This document shows, piece after piece, positions 6,232-8,084 of a stretch of DNA of 8,084 nt. Position 1 is the stretch's first letter, and the number at the start of each line of letters is the position of its first letter. Below the pieces are notes generated by a model that worked only from the letters and a program-made list of their open reading frames with translations, was not told the origin of the DNA and ran no database searches. The position numbers and the translations under genes are program-made. The stretch comes from Spirochaetaceae bacterium (GTDB lineage Bacteria > Spirochaetota > Spirochaetia > Treponematales > Breznakiellaceae): contig JAISZQ010000038.1 of assembly GCA_031269165.1 (NCBI GenBank), forward strand, positions 1 through 8,084, written 5' to 3'.

Positions 6232-7234
6232 CAAACAAGATTTCTTATCCGTAGTGAAAAAGTTTGACTGGAAAAAAATTGACTGGAACAAATACATCGT
6301 GTATATCGCCTTCGTTACCGTATTTGTGTTCCTGTCGGTATGGCTTGGCGACCGGGGGTTTTTGTCCGCGAACAACGTGCTCAACATCACGCGGCAAACC
6401 GCGATGATCACCATCATGGCGATCGGCATGACCTTTGTCATCGGCGCGGCGCAGATTGACCTTTCCGTTGGTTCAACCGCCGCTCTGTCCGCGCTGGTCT
6501 GCGCCCTCGTGTTGCGCTCGACGGAAAACGTCCTCCCCATACCGTGCGCCGTTCTGCTTGCCGCGCTTGCCTCGATTGGCATCGGCGCGTTGATCGGTAC
6601 GGTGAACGGCCTCTTGGTAACCGGGGTGGGCATCCCGGCGTTTCTGGCAACACTCGGTACGATGGGCATCGTGCGCGGCAGCGCGATGTGGCTCACCAAT
6701 ACGGCGGCGGTTCCCATTTCCGACAAAACGCCGTTCAACTTCATCTTCGGCATGGGCGAGATAGGCCGAATCCCCGTGCTGCTGGTTTGGACGGCGGTCT
6801 TTGTCGCGGCGGGCTATGTGCTGCTCAACAAAACGCCGTTTGGGAAAAAGACGCTGGCCGTGGGCGGCAACGAGATTGCGGCCGGTTTTAGCGGCATAAA
6901 CACAAAACGGATAAAACTTTTGGCGTTTGTGATGATCGGCGCGCTTGCGGCATTCTCAGGCGTTTTGTACGCCGGAAGGATGGGCGCGGGACGGTATACC
7001 TTTGGCGACGGAGACGAACTTACCACGATCGCCGCCGTCATTTTGGGCGGTACCAGTATGTCGGGCGGTTCAGGCTTCGTCATCGGCACCTTTGTCGGCA
7101 GCCTCTTGATGGGCATGATAAACAACGGCCTGATCTTAGGCGGCTTGAGCGTGAGCCAGCAAACCATCGTTCGCGGCATCATCATCATTCTCGCGGTCGC
7201 CCTGTCCAACATTTCGCGCAAGAAACGAGCATGA
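6215..7234 (+). CDS. Sugar ABC transporter permease (RbsC/MglC-like, BPD_transp_2, CUT2 class)
   Basis: A 339-residue inner-membrane permease. The ATG at 6215 has AGAGG (6201-6205) 9 bases upstream and overlaps the end of the ATPase gene by 17 bases, implying translational coupling. A GTG at 6197 would add six residues and is less likely. The soluble start (1-27, rich in Lys/Asp/Trp) leads into about eight to ten hydrophobic segments, the first near 28-44. CUT2 hallmarks are IDLSVGS (81-87), the cytoplasmic coupling stretch TPFGKKTLAVGGNEIAAGFSG (207-227), and DELTTIAAVILGGTSMSGG (267-285). It ends in a positively charged tail, SRKKRA, as expected at the cytoplasmic face. It forms the channel with the upstream ATPase, fed by the lipoprotein encoded at 1991. 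Only one permease is encoded, so a homodimer is expected, as in the ribose and inositol systems. No later operon gene is in the window. Confidence 0.95.
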   Translation: MQYKADKQDFLSVVKKFDWKKIDWNKYIVYIAFVTVFVFLSVWLGDRGFLSANNVLNITRQTAMITIMAIGMTFVIGAAQIDLSVGSTAALSALVCALVLRSTENVLPIPCAVLLAALASIGIGALIGTVNGLLVTGVGIPAFLATLGTMGIVRGSAMWLTNTAAVPISDKTPFNFIFGMGEIGRIPVLLVWTAVFVAAGYVLLNKTPFGKKTLAVGGNEIAAGFSGINTKRIKLLAFVMIGALAAFSGVLYAGRMGAGRYTFGDGDELTTIAAVILGGTSMSGGSGFVIGTFVGSLLMGMINNGLILGGLSVSQQTIVRGIIIILAVALSNISRKKRA

Positions 7235-7304
7235 GAAGGAAGTCTGTCCCCGGGTCACTCTGTTTAAGGGGGAAGCCTTAAAACCCGCGGACCTTATCTC
7301 ATCA
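7235..7304 (+). other. Downstream spacer with small hairpin, possible operon end
   Basis: TTTAAGG (7263-7269) pairs with CCTTAAA (7276-7282) around a GGGAAG loop. No T-run follows, so it is a poor intrinsic terminator; it may protect the 3' end of the mRNA or be the edge of the repeat cluster. Nothing else is seen here. Confidence 0.35.
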
Positions 7305-7414
7305 AAAAGGGGGGAGTCTCCCCCTTCGCTCCAGCCGCGAGCGGCTTACGCTATCCCCCTCTGCGGGGACAAAACCATGCGGTGCATGGTGACCCACGCA
7401 AGCGTGGGTTTTGT
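7305..7414 (-). repeat. Hairpin-rich dispersed repeat B, copy 2 (inverted)
   Basis: On the minus strand it repeats the boxes of copy 1: CCCCGCAGAGGGGGATAGCG (7368-7349), GCGTAAG (7350-7344) and GGCTGGAGCGAAGGGGGAGA (7335-7316), ending in a GGGGGAG/CTCCCCC-type hairpin. The stem between boxes is AGCCGC 7333-7338 with GCGGCT 7341-7346, unrelated in sequence to that of copy 1 but still a hairpin. The other end has CCCACGC 7394-7400 with GCGTGGG 7402-7408, next to CAAAACCC as in the B3 start, and an ATGC/GCAT hairpin near 7377-7388. Confidence 0.8.
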
Positions 7415-7482
7415 GGGCGTACCTTAAGCAAACCGCAGGGTTTGCTCAGCGTCCACGGACGGACGCAGGACTGAGTACGCCC
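7415..7482 (+). other. Branched inverted-repeat structure (three-way fold)
   Basis: GGGCGTAC (7415-7422) pairs perfectly with GTACGCCC (7475-7482). Between them lie two hairpins: AGCAAACC 7427-7434 with GGTTTGCT 7439-7446 (GCAG loop), and GCGTCC 7449-7454 with GGACGC 7461-7466. A CTCAG (7445-7449) to CTGAG (7471-7475) pairing is an alternative. The result is a closing stem with two arms, in DNA or RNA. It is not a tRNA: there is no anticodon arm of the right size, no T-loop motif, and only two inner arms. Confidence 0.6.
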
Positions 7483-7516
7483 CGGCCCGGAAGTCCGAAG
7501 CAGGATGCTGAGGGCT
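7483..7516. other. Short spacer, no feature recognised
   Basis: A GC-rich linker between the branched structure and repeat A2. It contains CCGG and GGACTTCC-type half-sites on the minus strand but no convincing stem or gene. Confidence 0.4.
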
Positions 7517-7691
7517 GTAGGGAGCCCCCGCAACGCCCCCGTCTCAACTTTCAGTCATGGAGTTTCGGAACAAGCGGGGCGAAGTCCGCCCGAAACTCCA
7601 GAAGCGGGCAAAGCCCGCGACCGAATCCGGCTCAGCGCTTCGCATTGAGCATGGAGGGTTGCGTCCCGTGGGGTTTTTGAACAGGCTCTTA
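7517..7691 (-). repeat. Hairpin-rich dispersed repeat A, copy 2
   Basis: It aligns with 311-501 from the shared GTAG (7517-7520) to CTCTTA (7686-7691). Differences are few: the left GCGGGGG hairpin is missing, the inner GCGGGGC/GCCCCGC stem is weakened by a one-base deletion and a C-to-T change, and GCTCAA has become GCTCAG (the new G can still wobble-pair). The minus-strand start motif (7688-7671) is kept exactly. Both copies lie in the same orientation, about 7.2 kb apart, outside the operon on either side. Confidence 0.85.
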
Positions 7692-7701
7692 AGTTGTTGA
7701 C

Positions 7702-7774
7702 CGTGGCGTGCTACCGGCCTGCCGACACGTTATCATCATAATAGTGCGAAAGCGGCTGAATAGTTTTGATTTTT
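7702..7774. other. Intergenic stretch inside the inverted-repeat element, nothing recognised
   Basis: No coding frame with a ribosome binding site. The only pairing noticed is CGTG near the left with CACG about 25 bases on, too weak to call. Confidence 0.4.
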
Positions 7775-7918
7775 GAGGCTGTTCCAAAACCCCACGAGGT
7801 TTTTTTCTCGTGGTGATCCGGGGGCGGGGCATCCGTTAGGATGCCTTCGGGGGTGGTAAACCCCCGTAGAAAGGGGGAGTGGAGGCCGCAGGACCGAAAC
7901 GAGGGGGAAGGCTTTCCA
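7775..7918 (+). repeat. Hairpin-rich dispersed repeat B, copy 3 (diverged)
   Basis: Opens GAGGCTGTTCCAAAACCC (7775-7792), as copy 1 does. Hairpins follow in the same order but with different bases: CCACGAG 7792-7798 with CTCGTGG 7807-7813; GGCATCC 7828-7834 with GGATGCC 7839-7845; CGGGGG 7848-7853 with CCCCCG 7861-7866. The boxes GATCCGGGGGCGGGGC (7815-7830) and GAGGGGGAAG (7901-7910) are retained; the later part is only loosely alike. Confidence 0.75.
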
Positions 7919-7929
7919 CTGTCAACAAC

Positions 7930-7978
7930 TTAAGAATTTTGTCCGCGGATTGACGCGGATTTTCACGGATTTAATCCG
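7930..7978. repeat. Dispersed repeat C, copy 2 (partial)
   Basis: It starts TTAAGAATTTTGTCCGCG, matching the minus-strand right end of copy 1. The 24-base unit at 7941-7964 is identical to 4563-4586. It then runs into a perfect small palindrome, CGGATT-T-AATCCG (7966-7978). The long inverted arms of copy 1 are absent. Confidence 0.75.
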
Positions 7979-7980
7979 CT

Positions 7981-8073
7981 TGTCATTGCGAGCGAAGCGA
8001 AGCAATCCAGGGTGAAGGCATTCCACGGCTGGATTGCTTCGTCGTCGGCAAATGCCGCCTCCTCGCAATGACA
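7981..8073. repeat. Palindromic repeat D (TCATTGCGAG...CTCGCAATGA type)
   Basis: A 93-base near-palindrome. The outer arms TGTCATTGCGAG (7981-7992) and CTCGCAATGACA (8062-8073) pair over 12 bases. The inner arms CGAAGCAATCCAG (7998-8010) and CTGGATTGCTTCG (8029-8041) pair over 13. On the right side CGGCA/TGCCG (8046-8057) makes a small hairpin, and GGCATT (8017-8022) could instead pair with AATGCC (8051-8056). Elements with these TTGCGAGCGAAGCGAAGCAA-type ends are, from memory, found in many copies in unrelated bacterial genomes. No transposase is present, so it would be non-autonomous. Confidence 0.85.
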
Positions 8074-8084
8074 CCCTCACCTCT

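Larger units (their letters stand above)
7687..7935. mobile_element. Possible MITE-like element bounded by 15-bp perfect inverted repeats
   Basis: TCTTAAGTTGTTGAC (7687-7701) and GTCAACAACTTAAGA (7921-7935) are perfect reverse complements enclosing 219 bases that include repeat B3. No gene lies inside. If the true ends are AGTTGTTGAC, the element (7692-7930) would be flanked by TA on both sides, as left by Tc1/mariner-IS630 transposases; the palindromic CTTAAG makes the border ambiguous. The left arm overlaps the end of A2 and the right arm the start of C2. Mobility is a guess. Confidence 0.45.

Noticed and set aside
7305..7325. Intrinsic terminator made by the G6/C5 hairpin after the permease
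   Set aside because: No T-run follows on the + strand, and the hairpin is the conserved end of repeat B.
7415..7482. tRNA gene
   Set aside because: The closing stem and hairpins resemble a cloverleaf, but there are only two inner arms and no T-loop or anticodon-arm features.

Overview
The window carries a five-gene sugar or polyol uptake and oxidation cluster on the + strand (1097-7234). It is bounded on the left by the broken start of an IS4-type transposase and on the right by about 850 bases of stacked non-coding repeats. The moderately GC-rich genes, strong GGAGG ribosome binding sites, a lipoprotein-type sugar-binding protein and the abundance of hairpin repeats would fit a spirochaete of the Treponema type. 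That placement is a guess from style, not from a marker gene.

Layout. 1-252 (-): frameshifted transposase fragment. 311-501: hairpin repeat A1. 594-728: phased A-tracts, a near-consensus promoter, a perfect palindrome placed like an operator, and a strong ribosome binding site. 726-1100: doubtful leader ORF with a C12 run. 1097-1912: IolE-like TIM-barrel enzyme. 1991-3139: lipoprotein sugar-binding protein. 3147-3322: hairpin repeat B1. 3364-4533: Gfo/Idh/MocA dehydrogenase. 4563-4707: palindromic repeat C1. 4738-6231 and 6215-7234: ATPase and permease of a CUT2-class ABC importer. 7235-8084: no gene, but repeats B2, a branched fold, A2, B3 inside a 15-bp inverted repeat, C2 and D.

How the genes work together (family knowledge plus inference). 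The binding protein captures a monosaccharide-sized ligand. The duplicated ATPase and the permease, probably as a dimer, import it. The dehydrogenase oxidises a hydroxyl to a ketone with NAD(P), and the TIM-barrel enzyme dehydrates, eliminates or isomerises the keto product. This is the logic of inositol catabolism (IolG then IolE) and of 3-keto-sugar routes such as levoglucosan breakdown. The ligand cannot be fixed from sequence. No kinase or regulator gene is in the window.

The least ordinary content is the repeats. Families A and B share an end motif, and copies of B keep short conserved boxes while the hairpin stems between them change sequence but still pair. Two of the wide gaps inside the operon are filled by such repeats.
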